DNA of 64,000 nucleotides from Parafrankia elaeagni (GCF_000374165.1 NZ_KB893729.1:1-64000), one strand, 5' to 3'. Shown: positions 8,237 through 17,083, counted from the first letter of the stretch. Program-made: numbers and translations. The notes: generated from the sequence alone by a model not told the origin.

Positions 8237-9576
8237 CGGGGCGGGTCTCCCGGGGCGACGTTCGTCCGGATGGCGGCCAGCTCCTCGGTGACGTCGATGC
8301 CGACCGGGCACCAGGTGATACACCGCCCGCAGCCGACACAGCCGGACGAACCGAACTGGTCGTGCCAGGTACCGAACTTGTGGGTGAGCCACTGCCGGTA
8401 GCGGGAACGCGGGGCCGCGCGCACGGCGCCACCGTGCAGGTAGGAGTGGTCCAACGAGAAGCACGACTCCCAGCTGCGCCAGCGCTCCGCCTCACCGCCG
8501 GCCAGGTCGCCGACGTCCTCGACCGTGACGCAGAAACAGGTCGGGCAGACCATGGTGCAGTTGCCGCAGGTCAGGCACCGCTCAGCGACGTCGTCCCAGC
8601 GAGGGTGGTCGAGGCTCGCGGCCAGCAGGTCACGCAGACCGCCCGCATCCACCACCCTGCCCATGCGTGCCGCCGCCCGCTCCACCGCAGCCTCCGCCGC
8701 CGCGCGGTCGGCGGAGGTCACCGGCCGGGCGGCCCGGCCGACAGCGCATCCTCCCGGGCCGGTGACGCTCGCGGTGGCCGTGCCGGCTGTGTCCCTCCCG
8801 GCGGTGTCCCTCCCGGCTGCGTCCTCGTCATCCCCGGCTGTGTCCTTCCCGGCGGAGTCGTTCAGCTCGGCGGCGTTCAGCTCGGCGGCGTTCAGTGCGG
8901 CCAGGAGCTCGGCGCCGCGCGGGGTACCCGCCTCGATCAGGAAGCGGTGCTCGCCCTCGAGGATCTCGCTGAGGAGCAGGTCGTAGCCGCTGCCGCGGCG
9001 TATCGCCGGTCCGGTGTCCATCGACACGCAGAAGCAGGTCCCACCGGGTTCATGACAGTTGACACCGATGATGAACAGTCCCTCACGGCGAACGGCGTAG
9101 TCCCGGTCGGGATAGCGACCGGTCACCAGAACCCGGTCCTGGATCGCGACTGCGTTCAGCTCGCACGAACGCACGCCGATCAGGGCCAGCGGGGCGGCCG
9201 GCGGGGGTTCCTCCTCGATCTGGACGTCGTTCTGGGCGTCGTTCTGGGCGTCGGAGTCCCGGTTCTGCCGGATACGCATCAGTCGCAGCCGCGGGGGCAG
9301 CAGGAACTGCTTCCATGAATGCGGGCCGACCGCATAGCCGAACCTGGCGTCGTCGGCGCGGCGTTCGAGACGGTAGCTGGCGGCGTTCTGCACGTCGGTC
9401 CAGCCCACCGGCAGCTGCCCGGCGTCGGTGATCTCGCCGTAGACGATCGCCCGGTCGCGGATCGTCGGACCGACGACCTCGTAGCCCCGCTCCCGCAGCG
9501 CGTGGATCAGCACGTCCAAGCCCGCCGGCGGGACGACGAGGCCTGCGTCGACAGGATCTGGGACAACAGCGGTCAC
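8233..9576 (-). CDS. Hydrogenase 4Fe-4S (beta) subunit
   Basis: This ferredoxin-like subunit should carry electrons between the flavoprotein and small subunit. The 447-residue product has a conserved N-terminal module ([41 protein letters not shown]) and two C-terminal 4Fe-4S sites, [16 protein letters not shown] and [16 protein letters not shown], as in group 3b beta subunits. A low-complexity insert at about residues 228-275 has repeated [11 protein letters not shown] and [14 protein letters not shown] units. It is the first gene of the operon. The 226 bp up to the channel gene on the other strand must hold the promoter, but I could not pick convincing boxes. Confidence 0.88.
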   Translation of the reverse strand: MTAVVPDPVDAGLVVPPAGLDVLIHALRERGYEVVGPTIRDRAIVYGEITDAGQLPVGWTDVQNAASYRLERRADDARFGYAVGPHSWKQFLLPPRLRLMRIRQNRDSDAQNDAQNDVQIEEEPPPAAPLALIGVRSCELNAVAIQDRVLVTGRYPDRDYAVRREGLFIIGVNCHEPGGTCFCVSMDTGPAIRRGSGYDLLLSEILEGEHRFLIEAGTPRGAELLAALNAAELNAAELNDSAGKDTAGDDEDAAGRDTAGRDTAGTATASVTGPGGCAVGRAARPVTSADRAAAEAAVERAAARMGRVVDAGGLRDLLAASLDHPRWDDVAERCLTCGNCTMVCPTCFCVTVEDVGDLAGGEAERWRSWESCFSLDHSYLHGGAVRAAPRSRYRQWLTHKFGTWHDQFGSSGCVGCGRCITWCPVGIDVTEELAAIRTNVAPGDPPR

Positions 9577-9802
9577 AGTGCCTCCTGGAAGCCGCGCGCC
9601 CCGAGGCGCCCGGCCCTGACGTCACGCACGTCGCCTGACGTGTCCATTCGACTACTGCCCGGGTTGGTGGTGGGTGAACCGCGAGCCTGCCCGACCTCCC
9701 GGCGGGCTGCGGCCGCCCCCTGGGCGTGCCTCGTCGCGCCCGTATCTTGCTTCCAGGCTGTCCGCCCACTTCGGAGGTCCGGAGCGTCGACTGGGGGAAG
9801 AC

Positions 9803-11797
9803 ATGGCAGCGGCTGTCGGCCACGTCATCGTGTGCGGACTGAGTGACCTGGGCCTGCGGATCACCGAGCAGCTGATCGGGTCCGGCGTGGCCGTGGTCGT
9901 CGTCGACGACCGTTACGCGCCCACCGGGGGACGCCAGCTCGAGCGGTGGGCGGCCCGCCTGGTGGTGGAGAGCCCGCACACGGCGGAGGCGCTGTGCGAG
10001 GCCGGCGTCGACACCGCGCTGGCGGTCGTGGCCTGCCACGAGTCCGACCTCGCCAACCTCCAGACGGCGATGGTGACCGCGGAGACCGCGCCGGCGGTCC
10101 GGCTCGTCCTGAGCATCGACAACGCGCAGCTCGGCGATCAGCTCGCCGCGGCACTCCCGCAGGCCCGGGTGCTCAACCGGGCGGAGCTGGCAAGCCCGGG
10201 CTTCGTCATGGCCTGCGTCCGCTCGGACGTCCTGCACGCCTTCACTCTCAACCGTCCCGGCGCGGGCGGCCCGACCAGCCGTGAGATCTTCACCGTCGTC
10301 GACGAACGGGTGGAGCGGCCCGGCATCTTCCGGGACATCTACGGAGACCTGACCCCGATCTCGCTGCACCGGCGCGGGGAACGGCTCGTCGAGATCTGCC
10401 CGCCCCGGGACGTGTCCCTGCGCCCCGGTGACCGGCTGACGGTCATCGGCCGGACGTTCGAGTACGGCGCCCGCGACATCACGGTGGCGGGCCTGGACGA
10501 CGCGCGGCTGTTCTCGACCCTCGTGGGCTACGCGGCCGAGGGCACCGGAGAGGACCTTGCCGGAGTCACGTCCTCGCGGGGGCGGCCAGCCGGCCCCACC
10601 ACCCCGGCAGCGGCTCGCCGGCGGAACCACGCGCTGCGGTCCCAGCTGGAGCTGCACGCCACCCGCCGGCATCCCGGAACACGCCTGAGCGAGACCGCCG
10701 CGATGATCCGCAGCGAGTTCGACCGGCCGTTCCGCTGGGCGCTGGCCGCCGTTCTCACGGTCATGGGCGTCAGCACGGTGGTCCTGTCCCTGGCCTACGA
10801 GAGCCACAACCCGGAGGCCCCTGCCGGCTTCTCCCCGCTGGACGCCCTGTACCTGACGGTCGAAACAATGGTGACGGTCGGCTACGGCGACTTCAACTTC
10901 GGTGCCGCGGACAACTGGCTCCAGGCATTCGGGATCGTGCTGATGCTGGCCGGGGCGCTGTCGATCGCGGTCGTCTACGCCTTCATCACCAACGTGATCA
11001 TCAGCCGTCGGCTGGAACGCGCGCTGGGCCGCGGACGGATCGGGGCGATCGACGGCCACGTCGTGCTCTGTGGGCTCGGGTCGGTCGGCCTGGCGACCAT
11101 GGAGGGGCTGCTGCTCGCCGGCCGGCAGGTCGTCGTGATCGAACGCGACGAGACGAACCCCTATCTGCCGGTGGCCCGCGAACTGCGCGTTCCCGTCGTC
11201 ATCGGCGACGCGGCCGTCCGGTCGACGCTGCTGGAAGCCGGTATGCCCCGTGCGACGACGATCGCGGCGCTGAGCAGCGACGGAGCCGCCAACCTGGAGG
11301 CGGTGCTCTCCGCCCGGGAGGCCCACGACGAACAGCCGGAGCGCATTCCGGACACCCGGCTACGGGTGGTGCTGCGGACCTCCGGCCCGACGATGGCGGA
11401 CGAGGTGGAGCGCCTGTTCGACGTCCACACAGCCCGCAGCGCGTCCGCCCTGGCCACGCCCTACTTCGTCGGCGCCGCCCTCGGCTACCACGTGATCAGC
11501 ACCTTCTATGTCAAGCGCACGCCGTTTCTGGTCGCGAGGATGACGGTCCACCAGGGCAGTGCCCTGGCCGGCCCGACGCTGGAGGAGCTGGCGACCGGCA
11601 CCCGGGTCCTCGCGGTCGGGGCCGAGAAGGCCGAGCTGGAGTACCGGGTGAGCCGGCACACCCGGCTGCGGCCCGGCGACGAGCTGCTCGTGACCGGTCC
11701 CGTCACCCAGATCATCGACATGGTCCGCCGCAACCAGCCGGTCGCGGCAGGCCGCCGGCCGGACCCGCCCCAGCCGGGTGTTACCGGCGTGGGCTGA
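9803..11797 (+). CDS. Potassium channel with two RCK (TrkA-N/C) domains
   Basis: The start is ATG 9803 behind GGGGGAAG. The 664-residue protein begins with a cytoplasmic RCK domain (HVIVCGLSDLGLRITEQLI, Rossmann fold, residues about 8-225) and a linker. Two membrane helices (about 312-332 and 375-398) flank a pore loop with the selectivity filter TVGYGD (from Thr358). A second RCK domain follows (HVVLCGLGSVGLATMEGLL, then a TrkA-C part ending near 650). The N-terminal RCK before the pore plus one after it is less common than a single C-terminal RCK. It should be a gated K+ channel in the inner membrane. Its last 17 bases overlap the convergent arsR gene. Confidence 0.9.
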   Translation: MAAAVGHVIVCGLSDLGLRITEQLIGSGVAVVVVDDRYAPTGGRQLERWAARLVVESPHTAEALCEAGVDTALAVVACHESDLANLQTAMVTAETAPAVRLVLSIDNAQLGDQLAAALPQARVLNRAELASPGFVMACVRSDVLHAFTLNRPGAGGPTSREIFTVVDERVERPGIFRDIYGDLTPISLHRRGERLVEICPPRDVSLRPGDRLTVIGRTFEYGARDITVAGLDDARLFSTLVGYAAEGTGEDLAGVTSSRGRPAGPTTPAAARRRNHALRSQLELHATRRHPGTRLSETAAMIRSEFDRPFRWALAAVLTVMGVSTVVLSLAYESHNPEAPAGFSPLDALYLTVETMVTVGYGDFNFGAADNWLQAFGIVLMLAGALSIAVVYAFITNVIISRRLERALGRGRIGAIDGHVVLCGLGSVGLATMEGLLLAGRQVVVIERDETNPYLPVARELRVPVVIGDAAVRSTLLEAGMPRATTIAALSSDGAANLEAVLSAREAHDEQPERIPDTRLRVVLRTSGPTMADEVERLFDVHTARSASALATPYFVGAALGYHVISTFYVKRTPFLVARMTVHQGSALAGPTLEELATGTRVLAVGAEKAELEYRVSRHTRLRPGDELLVTGPVTQIIDMVRRNQPVAAGRRPDPPQPGVTGVG

Positions 11798-12179
11798 ACA
11801 CGGTGGCGAGAGCGGCGAGTGCTTCGGGCACGGCGCGGTAGTAGGCCCAGACGCCACGTTTGTCGCGGGTGATGAGGCCGGCGTCGACGAGGACTTTGAG
11901 GTGGTGGCTGATGGTGGGCTGGGTGAGGCCGAGGGGTTCGGTGAGCTCGCAGACGCAGGCTTCGCCACCGTCCCGCGCGTAGATCATCGACAGGAGTCGT
12001 AGCCGGGTGGGGACGGCGATGGCCTTGAGGACGGCGACCAGCGTGTCCGCTTCCTCGGCGGACAGCGGTGCGCGGGTGAGCGGGGTGCAGCAGGTCGAGA
12101 TGGCCCCCGCGAGGCCGGACGGGTGATCGCTCGGCGGCTCGACAACCGGGAGGGCCGCCGGCGGAGAGGTGGTCGCCAT
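11781..12179 (-). CDS. arsR: ArsR/SmtB-family arsenite-responsive repressor
   Basis: The 132-residue winged-helix repressor reads LKAIAVPTRLRLLSMIYARD, then GEACVCELTEPLGLTQPTIS and HHLKVLVDAGLITRDKRG. CVCEL in the DNA-binding helix is the As(III) site of this family, and an extra CC pair at residues 30-31 could supply a third thiolate. It is divergent from arsI and the downstream arsenic genes and overlaps the K+ channel 3' end by 17 bases. It should bind the palindrome in the intergenic region and release it on arsenite. Start ATG 12179 is the only reasonable one. Confidence 0.9.
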   Translation of the reverse strand: MATTSPPAALPVVEPPSDHPSGLAGAISTCCTPLTRAPLSAEEADTLVAVLKAIAVPTRLRLLSMIYARDGGEACVCELTEPLGLTQPTISHHLKVLVDAGLITRDKRGVWAYYRAVPEALAALATVFSPRR

Positions 12180-12208
12180 GCCTCCAGCATGCCTCAGCTA
12201 TTGACAGC

Positions 12209-12252
12209 CGTCTATGTGTCCGTCCATCCTCGGGCTGGCAAGGACATAGACG
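12209..12252. promoter_or_regulatory. Inverted repeat between arsR and arsI, probable ArsR operator
   Basis: CGTCTATGTGTCC (12209-12221) and GGACATAGACG (12242-12252) are inverted copies apart from a two-base insertion. They lie in the short divergent gap between arsR and arsI, where a repressor would control both directions. TTGACA at 12201-12206 may be a -35 box reading rightward toward arsI. Assignment to ArsR is by position. Confidence 0.6.
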
Positions 12253-12277
12253 AGTGTCGATGCGAAGGGTGGTCGTG

Positions 12278-12838
12278 ATGGCCAGGGTGCAGTTGGCGTT
12301 GAACGTGTCCGACGTGGACGCGGCGGTGGAGTTCTACACGAAGCTGTTCGGGGTCGAGCCCGCGAAGCGGCGGCCGGGGTACGCGAACTTCGCTGTGGAC
12401 GTGCCGCCGCTGAAGCTGGTGCTGATCGAGAACCCGGACGCCCGCGGCGCCGGAGTGGCGGGGGCGCTGAACCACCTGGGCGTGGAGATCGAGACGTCGG
12501 AGGAGGTGTCCGCCGCCGCGGCCCGGCTGCAGGACTCGGGGCTGGTGACGGCGGTGGAGGAGAACACCGCCTGCTGCTACGCGCTGCAGGACAAGGTGTG
12601 GGTCGATGACCCGGACGGCGCGCCGTGGGAGATCTACACGGTGCTCGCCGACATCGCCGAGAGCGCCGGCATCGCCGAGAGCGCCGGCATCGCCGAGAGC
12701 GCCGGCACCGCCGAGGGCGCCGGTACGCAGCTGCGGACCGTCGAGCCGGGTGATGGCCCGGGGTCGGCGTGTGACTGCGGGCCCGTGTGCGCGCCCACGA
12801 TGACGATCGAACCGGCGTCTGCCGGCGCGGCACGCTGA
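12278..12838 (+). CDS. arsI: ArsI/CadI-like glyoxalase-fold C-As lyase
   Basis: ArsI enzymes are Fe(II) dioxygenases that break the carbon-arsenic bond of trivalent organoarsenicals. Start ATG 12278 gives MARVQLALNVSDVDAAVEFY, the normal family start; in-frame GTG 12254 and ATG 12260 are upstream. The vicinal cysteine signature NTACCYALQDKVWVDDPDG is present, with a conserved metal-binding HLGVE and a Glu in the final WEIYTV. After residue 125 the protein has four imperfect copies of GIAESA and then a Cys-rich tail (SACDCGPVC) that could bind arsenic. The family's core ends near residue 130. It leads the arsenic operon. Confidence 0.85.
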   Translation: MARVQLALNVSDVDAAVEFYTKLFGVEPAKRRPGYANFAVDVPPLKLVLIENPDARGAGVAGALNHLGVEIETSEEVSAAAARLQDSGLVTAVEENTACCYALQDKVWVDDPDGAPWEIYTVLADIAESAGIAESAGIAESAGTAEGAGTQLRTVEPGDGPGSACDCGPVCAPTMTIEPASAGAAR

Positions 12839-12846
12839 CGCCGAAG

Positions 12847-13629
12847 GTGTCAGGCAACGAGGAGAGCCAGCCGCCGCTGGTGCGGCGGCTGGCCGCCGAA
12901 GCGGTGGGGAGCATGCTGCTCGCCGCGCTGGTCATCGGGTCGGGGATCGCCGCGCAGCAGCTCAGCCCCGACCAGACCGGCCTGCAGCTGGTCGAGAACG
13001 CCGCGGCGACCGCCGCCGGCCTGTACGCGATCATTCTGATGGTCGGACCGGTGTCCGGGGCGCACTTCAACCCGGTGGTCACCGTGGTCGATGCCGCGTT
13101 CGGAGGGCTGTCGTGGCGGGATGCCGCCGCCTACCTGCCCGCGCAGGTCGCCGGTTGTGTCGCGGGGGCGGTGCTGGCGAATCTGATGTTCGACCGGTCG
13201 GCGGTCTCGATCTCCACACATCACCGGGCCTCGGGGTCACACCTGCTGGCCGAGGTCGTCGCGACCGCCGGCCTCATCCTGCTGATCTTCGCGCTGGTGC
13301 GTTCCGGGCGGGGTGAGCGGGCACCGGCCGCGGTCGGCGCGTACATCGGTGCGGCGTACTGGTTCACCAGCTCCACCAGTTTCGCGAACCCGGCGATCAG
13401 TGTCGGGCGGATGTTCTCCGACACCTTCGCCGGGATCGCCCCCGCCTCCGTGCCCGCGTTCATCGCCGTGCAGGCCGCCGGGGGGCTGGTCGGGTACGGG
13501 CTGGTGCGGCTGTTCTACCCGCCGACCCCGACCGCCCCGGCGCAGGCCGCCCAGGTCCTGCTCCCGCACAAGGACACCGCGGCGCCGAACGGCACCGCCC
13601 AGCCACGACTTTCTGGAGGGGTCTCATGA
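12847..13629 (+). CDS. Aquaglyceroporin, AqpS-type arsenite channel
   Basis: This MIP-family channel has six predicted membrane segments and two pore half-helices with HFNPVV and FANPAI motifs in place of paired NPA boxes. In AqpS-type ars operons such a channel lets arsenite made by ArsC flow out down its gradient. The GTG start at 12847 (MSGNEESQPPLVRRLAAEA) is chosen because it precedes the first membrane helix; an in-frame start at 12787 would overlap arsI by 52 bases. The 3' end overlaps arsC by ATGA. No ArsB or Acr3 pump is present in the window, so this is the only visible As(III) exit route. Confidence 0.85.
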   Translation: MSGNEESQPPLVRRLAAEAVGSMLLAALVIGSGIAAQQLSPDQTGLQLVENAAATAAGLYAIILMVGPVSGAHFNPVVTVVDAAFGGLSWRDAAAYLPAQVAGCVAGAVLANLMFDRSAVSISTHHRASGSHLLAEVVATAGLILLIFALVRSGRGERAPAAVGAYIGAAYWFTSSTSFANPAISVGRMFSDTFAGIAPASVPAFIAVQAAGGLVGYGLVRLFYPPTPTAPAQAAQVLLPHKDTAAPNGTAQPRLSGGVS

Positions 13630-14324
13630 CCACGCCGGGTACCACACCGGACACCGCGCCCGACTCCGGGGATCTGTCCGATCCAGACCCGGTGACCGCG
13701 CGGGCACTGCACTCCGCGGCGGAACGGCTGGCCTACGCCTACGACACCACCTTCGACGCCACGGAAGTGCGTGAGGTGCTCGTCGACTCCTATCGCCAGC
13801 TCGCCCGAACCGCGCGGGTCACCCTGTTCCTCCCGACGCTGGCGGAGCGGCTGACCCGGGAACGCCTCGAAGCCCTCGGCGCGACCCGCGGCCTGATCGC
13901 CAAGCGGGTCCCGGAGGTGCTGTTCGTCTGCGTCCACAACGCCGGTCGTTCGCAGATGGCCGCCGCGCTGACCCGGCACCATGCCGGGACCGCGCTGCAC
14001 ATCCGGACCGGCGGCTCCGACCCGGGTGAGCACATCCATCCCGAGGTCGTCGCGGCGATGAAGGACATCGGTCTGAGCCTGGACGAGGAGTTCCCCAAGC
14101 CGCTGACCAGCGACATCCTCGCCGCCGCGGACGTCGTCATCACGATGGGCTGCGGGGACCGCTGCCCCTACCTTCCCGGCAAACGCTACGAGGACTGGCC
14201 GATCGACGACCCCGACGGCGCGACGGCCGACCAGATCGCCGCCATCCGCGACGACATCGATCACCGGGTCCGCGGGCTGATCGCCAGCATGCTCCCCGAC
14301 CTCACCCTGCCCGCCCCCCGCTGA
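13626..14324 (+). CDS. arsC: Arsenate reductase with N-terminal three-helix domain
   Basis: The 232-residue protein has an N-terminal helical region (about 20-90) and a low-molecular-weight phosphatase-type ArsC domain. The domain carries the catalytic loop CVHNAGRSQM (Cys102, CX5R form) and TMGCGDRCPYLPGKRYEDW. It reduces arsenate to arsenite, in actinobacteria generally with mycothiol or thioredoxin as partner. The helical extension is also seen in other actinobacterial ArsC proteins. It begins inside the aquaporin stop codon (ATGA), so the channel and the reductase are translationally coupled. Confidence 0.88.
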   Translation: MTTPGTTPDTAPDSGDLSDPDPVTARALHSAAERLAYAYDTTFDATEVREVLVDSYRQLARTARVTLFLPTLAERLTRERLEALGATRGLIAKRVPEVLFVCVHNAGRSQMAAALTRHHAGTALHIRTGGSDPGEHIHPEVVAAMKDIGLSLDEEFPKPLTSDILAAADVVITMGCGDRCPYLPGKRYEDWPIDDPDGATADQIAAIRDDIDHRVRGLIASMLPDLTLPAPR

Positions 14325-14383
14325 CCCTCACGCCGCGGCCCGTCCCGGCCGCACAGGCTCACCTGGTGAGAAAGGATCTGCCC

Positions 14384-14794
14384 GTGTCCGAGAAGCCTTC
14401 GGTGCTTTTTGTCTGCGTCCACAACGCCGGTCGTTCCCAGATGGCCGCCGGCTGGCTCACCCACCTCGCCGCCGGTCGGATCGAGGTCCGGTCCGCCGGC
14501 TCCATGCCCGCCGAGCAGATCAACCCGACCGCCGTCGCCGCGATGAGCGAGGTCGGTATCGACATCACCGCCGCAACCCCGAAGGTTCTCACCGTCGAGG
14601 CCGTCCAGGCCTCCGACGTGGTCATCACCATGGGCTGCGGCGACGCCTGCCCCGTCTTCCCCGGCAAACGCTACGAGGACTGGAAACTCGACGACCCCGC
14701 CGGCCAGGGCATCGACGCGGTCCGCCCCATCCGTGACGACATCCGTGCCCGTATCGAGAAGCTGATCGGCGAACTGCTGCCCGCCAGCACCTGA
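14384..14794 (+). CDS. arsC: Second arsenate reductase (stand-alone LMW-phosphatase type)
   Basis: The 136-residue protein starts at GTG 14384 behind AAAGGA; an in-frame GTG at 14366 is less well placed. It is essentially the catalytic domain alone: CVHNAGRSQMAAGWL with Cys11 in the CX5R loop, TMGCGDACPVFPGKRYEDW and a C-terminal helix. It is clearly related to the domain of the gene just upstream, so the two are a tandem duplication or complementary paralogues. It closes the arsenic operon; a hairpin with a TTCG loop follows. Confidence 0.88.
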   Translation: MSEKPSVLFVCVHNAGRSQMAAGWLTHLAAGRIEVRSAGSMPAEQINPTAVAAMSEVGIDITAATPKVLTVEAVQASDVVITMGCGDACPVFPGKRYEDWKLDDPAGQGIDAVRPIRDDIRARIEKLIGELLPAST

Positions 14795-14872
14795 CACCCG
14801 GACCACACCGCACACACGGCTGGGAGAGAGCCCGGGGCCGGAGCAGCCGAGCGGGCGCTGGAGGGGGATGAC

Positions 14873-14910
14873 GGAGCCGGGACAGCAGCTTCGGCTGCCT
14901 CCCGGCCTCC
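14873..14910. terminator. Hairpin between arsC and the monooxygenase gene
   Basis: GGAGCCGGGACAGCAGC pairs, with a bulge, to GCTGCCTCCCGGCCTCC around a TTCG tetraloop. It stands between two convergent genes and could stop transcription from both sides. No T-run follows, which is normal for high-GC actinobacteria. Confidence 0.6.
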
Positions 14911-14939
14911 AATCATGTCATGCCGTCGACACCCGTCGA

Positions 14940-16097
14940 TCAGATCCGGTGGGCCTGGACCTTCTTGAACGCCTCGAGTACCTCTGCCGGGGGTTTCGAT
15001 CCCTGCTCGCCGACGGTGGCTGCTCCGTTGGCCTTGAGGATTCTTTCGTCGTTCATGCGGCCAAGGCCGCCCACCTCGCGAACCCGTTCCTGGCGGGCCA
15101 GCTGGAACTGTGCGAACGCGGCCGGGATGTCCGCCGAATCCTGGAGGCAGCGGGCCAGGGCCACTGAGTCCTCGAGAGCCATCGACAGCCCCTGACCTGC
15201 GTGGGGCGAAATTGCGTGGGCCGCATCTCCGGCCAGACAGACTCGACCGGAATGCCAGGTGGGCAGGTCGTCGAGCTTAAAGTTCAAGAACCTGGAAACG
15301 GGTCCGCGGGTTGCCTCGAGAATCTGGCTCATCAGTGGTGCGTCGGACTGGTGAAGCTTGACCTGCTGGGCCAGCCACTCCTGGTCGGAGATAGTGGCGA
15401 CCTCGGCGCGGGGTGGCTCGCCCGGCCAGGAGCGTACGTCCCACCAGAGCACATCGCCGTCCGAGTTGCGCAGGTATCCCATACTGGTGAGATGGCCATT
15501 CGCGATGTACAGGGCCTCGGGTGATATCTTTTCAAAACCGTCGCCGGAGGAGAAACCCGAGGAATGCACCAGGCCTATGTAGGTGGGTGCCGGGAAATCG
15601 GGGAACAGGCTGCGCCGAACGGCGGAGTGTATGCCGTCACAGGCAATCATCAGGTCGGCGGTCGCAGTGCTGCCGTCGGCGAACTCGGCTACTGCGGTCT
15701 CCGCGTCCGTCCGGACCGCCGTGACAGCCTTCCCGAACTCGACCGGGATACCCAGCTTGGCGAGGTGTACGTGCAGCAGGTCATGCAGAGTTGCCCGCTC
15801 GATCAGAATTCGCGGGTCCGGTATCGTGCCGCCCTCATCCCCCCTGTGATCAAGGAAGGTGATTCCGCTGCAGTACTCTCCACGTGCGGTCGTTTCTTCC
15901 AGAAGGCCCATCTCGGCCAGTACGTGCTGCCCGTTCGGAGCGAGAGTGAAGAATCCTCCATCGGCGCGAGGTGCCGACTCGGCCTCATAGACGGTCGACT
16001 CGATCCCGATGTTCTTCAGCGCGATGGCAATCGCAGGTCCAGCAATACCACCGCCAATCACCGCGGCCCGTCGCTCTCTCGTCCCGCCGTCTGCCAC
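14940..16097 (-). CDS. FAD-dependent monooxygenase (PHBH class A)
   Basis: A single-component aromatic or related hydroxylase using FAD and NAD(P)H is likely; the substrate is unknown. With GTG 16097 as start the product has 385 residues and opens MADGGTRERRAAVIGGGIAG, giving the GxGxxG FAD motif. DLMIACDGIHSAVRR is the DG motif, and GRVCLAGDAAHAISPHAGQG is the GD motif with the following conserved helix. Longer in-frame starts (to 16244) would add an atypical Cys/Asn-rich leader. No partner gene or regulator lies next to it. A perfect palindrome 185 bases upstream may be its operator. Confidence 0.82.
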   Translation of the reverse strand: MADGGTRERRAAVIGGGIAGPAIAIALKNIGIESTVYEAESAPRADGGFFTLAPNGQHVLAEMGLLEETTARGEYCSGITFLDHRGDEGGTIPDPRILIERATLHDLLHVHLAKLGIPVEFGKAVTAVRTDAETAVAEFADGSTATADLMIACDGIHSAVRRSLFPDFPAPTYIGLVHSSGFSSGDGFEKISPEALYIANGHLTSMGYLRNSDGDVLWWDVRSWPGEPPRAEVATISDQEWLAQQVKLHQSDAPLMSQILEATRGPVSRFLNFKLDDLPTWHSGRVCLAGDAAHAISPHAGQGLSMALEDSVALARCLQDSADIPAAFAQFQLARQERVREVGGLGRMNDERILKANGAATVGEQGSKPPAEVLEAFKKVQAHRI

Positions 16098-16597
16098 AGG
16101 GTCCTCGTCTCTGGTCTCTGCCGAATTGTTGTTGATGATGATGCGGGTTACATTTTCGAGATTATTGCAGCCCTTGCAAGTATGGAGGAGCCTGAATGGT
16201 GGCAGTAGACTGACGAGGAAGATGGCAGCTAGAGGACAAGGCATTACTCGCCGGGTCCCGAGGTTCGTGCGGCAGGTATCTCGACTGTGACAGTCGCAGT
16301 ACGTTATGTATGTTCTGTGGATCTACATCAAAGATCCGGTGCAGCCTGTCACGGCAATGTCCCCCCAGGTGTCGACTTCTTTGTCGGGTGCGGGGGGCGT
16401 TGCATGATGTGGCCGTGCCGGGGCCGTGCCGGGGGGCGTGCCGGCCGAGTGCCGGAGAGACGGCGTGTGGCCGCTTCAGGGCGGCGCAGGCACGGCCGAG
16501 TGAGGCGGCGGACCGGAAGGTGGCCGGCGTGGTGCCCAGGCACGCGTGGTGCCCAGGCACGCGGGGAGGAGTCGTCCGTGCTGCGGCGGTGTGCTGG
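16098..16597. other. Non-coding stretch with one palindrome
   Basis: No reading frame here has convincing coding character. The only clear structure is the palindrome at 16282-16296. The 16390-16560 part is rich in repeated CGTGCCGGGG and GCCCAGGCACGCG units, with no recognisable product. Confidence 0.5.
16282..16296. promoter_or_regulatory. Perfect palindrome CGACTGT-G-ACAGTCG
   Basis: Seven-base arms flank a single G. It lies upstream of the leftward monooxygenase gene, where a TetR- or GntR-like repressor could bind. No regulator gene is adjacent. Confidence 0.4.
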
Positions 16598-16771
16598 TCA
16601 GTCGCGGTCGGCTGTCTCACGCGGCTCGGCCGGGAGGCCGACCCATCGCCCGTCTCGGTGGACGACTGCTGTCGCGCCGTCCACGGCGTGCTTGCGTGCG
16701 GCCTGTTCGGAGTCGCACAGGACGACCACAGCGCTGTCGTGGGGGCGGTAGCCCCACCGGGTGTCAGCCAT
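16598..16771 (-). CDS. Small unknown protein, 57 residues
   Basis: ATG 16771 is preceded by GAGGAG at a spacing of about nine bases. The product starts MADTRWGYRPHDSAVVVLCD and continues with HAVDGATAVVHRDGRWVGLP. The sequence alternates beta-strand-like and charged segments and has GC-rich third positions, so it looks like a genuine compact domain. It sits 63 bases downstream of another small gene on the same strand (16835-17068), and the two may form a unit. I do not recognise the family. Confidence 0.6.
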   Translation of the reverse strand: MADTRWGYRPHDSAVVVLCDSEQAARKHAVDGATAVVHRDGRWVGLPAEPRETADRD

Positions 16772-16834
16772 GGGCGGGTGTCTCCTCGATGGTGGGGTGC
16801 CGCGCGGCCTGGGCCTCCGTCGCCCGAACGCCGC

Positions 16835-17068
16835 TCATCGAGGGTCGGGCCTCTGGACTATCCACCCGCGGATCTGGTCGATCGGGACGAGCATCTCCCC
16901 GGCTCTGTTCTCGAGGAGGGCTCGCAGGCACGGGACGACCTGCTCGCCGATCTCGACGTTTTCGAACCGGGGTTCACGCAGGACGTGCCAGTGCCCGTCC
17001 GGGAGCAGGGCCTCGTGGACCTCTGCCGGATCGAGGGTACGGGAGTAGGGCGCCGTGGGTGTGGTCAT
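16835..17068 (-). CDS. Small unknown protein, 77 residues
   Basis: Start ATG 17068 is preceded by a strong AAGGAG six bases away. The product opens MTTPTAPYSRTLDPAEVHEA and contains LLPDGHWHVLREPRFENVEI and VPIDQIRGWIVQRPDPR. It is soluble, acidic to neutral and has one Cys. The composition and ribosome site argue that it is real. A MerR-like inverted repeat at 17353-17377 lies about 285 bases upstream on the correct side to drive it. I do not recognise the family. Confidence 0.6.
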   Translation of the reverse strand: MTTPTAPYSRTLDPAEVHEALLPDGHWHVLREPRFENVEIGEQVVPCLRALLENRAGEMLVPIDQIRGWIVQRPDPR

Positions 17069-17083
17069 CACTGGTCTCCTTGA

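Noticed and set aside
7697-8464. Long form of the cNMP-binding gene starting at 8464
   Set aside because: The extra 76 residues are the out-of-frame reading of the iron-sulfur subunit; ATG 8236 overlaps its stop as ATGA like the other operon joints.
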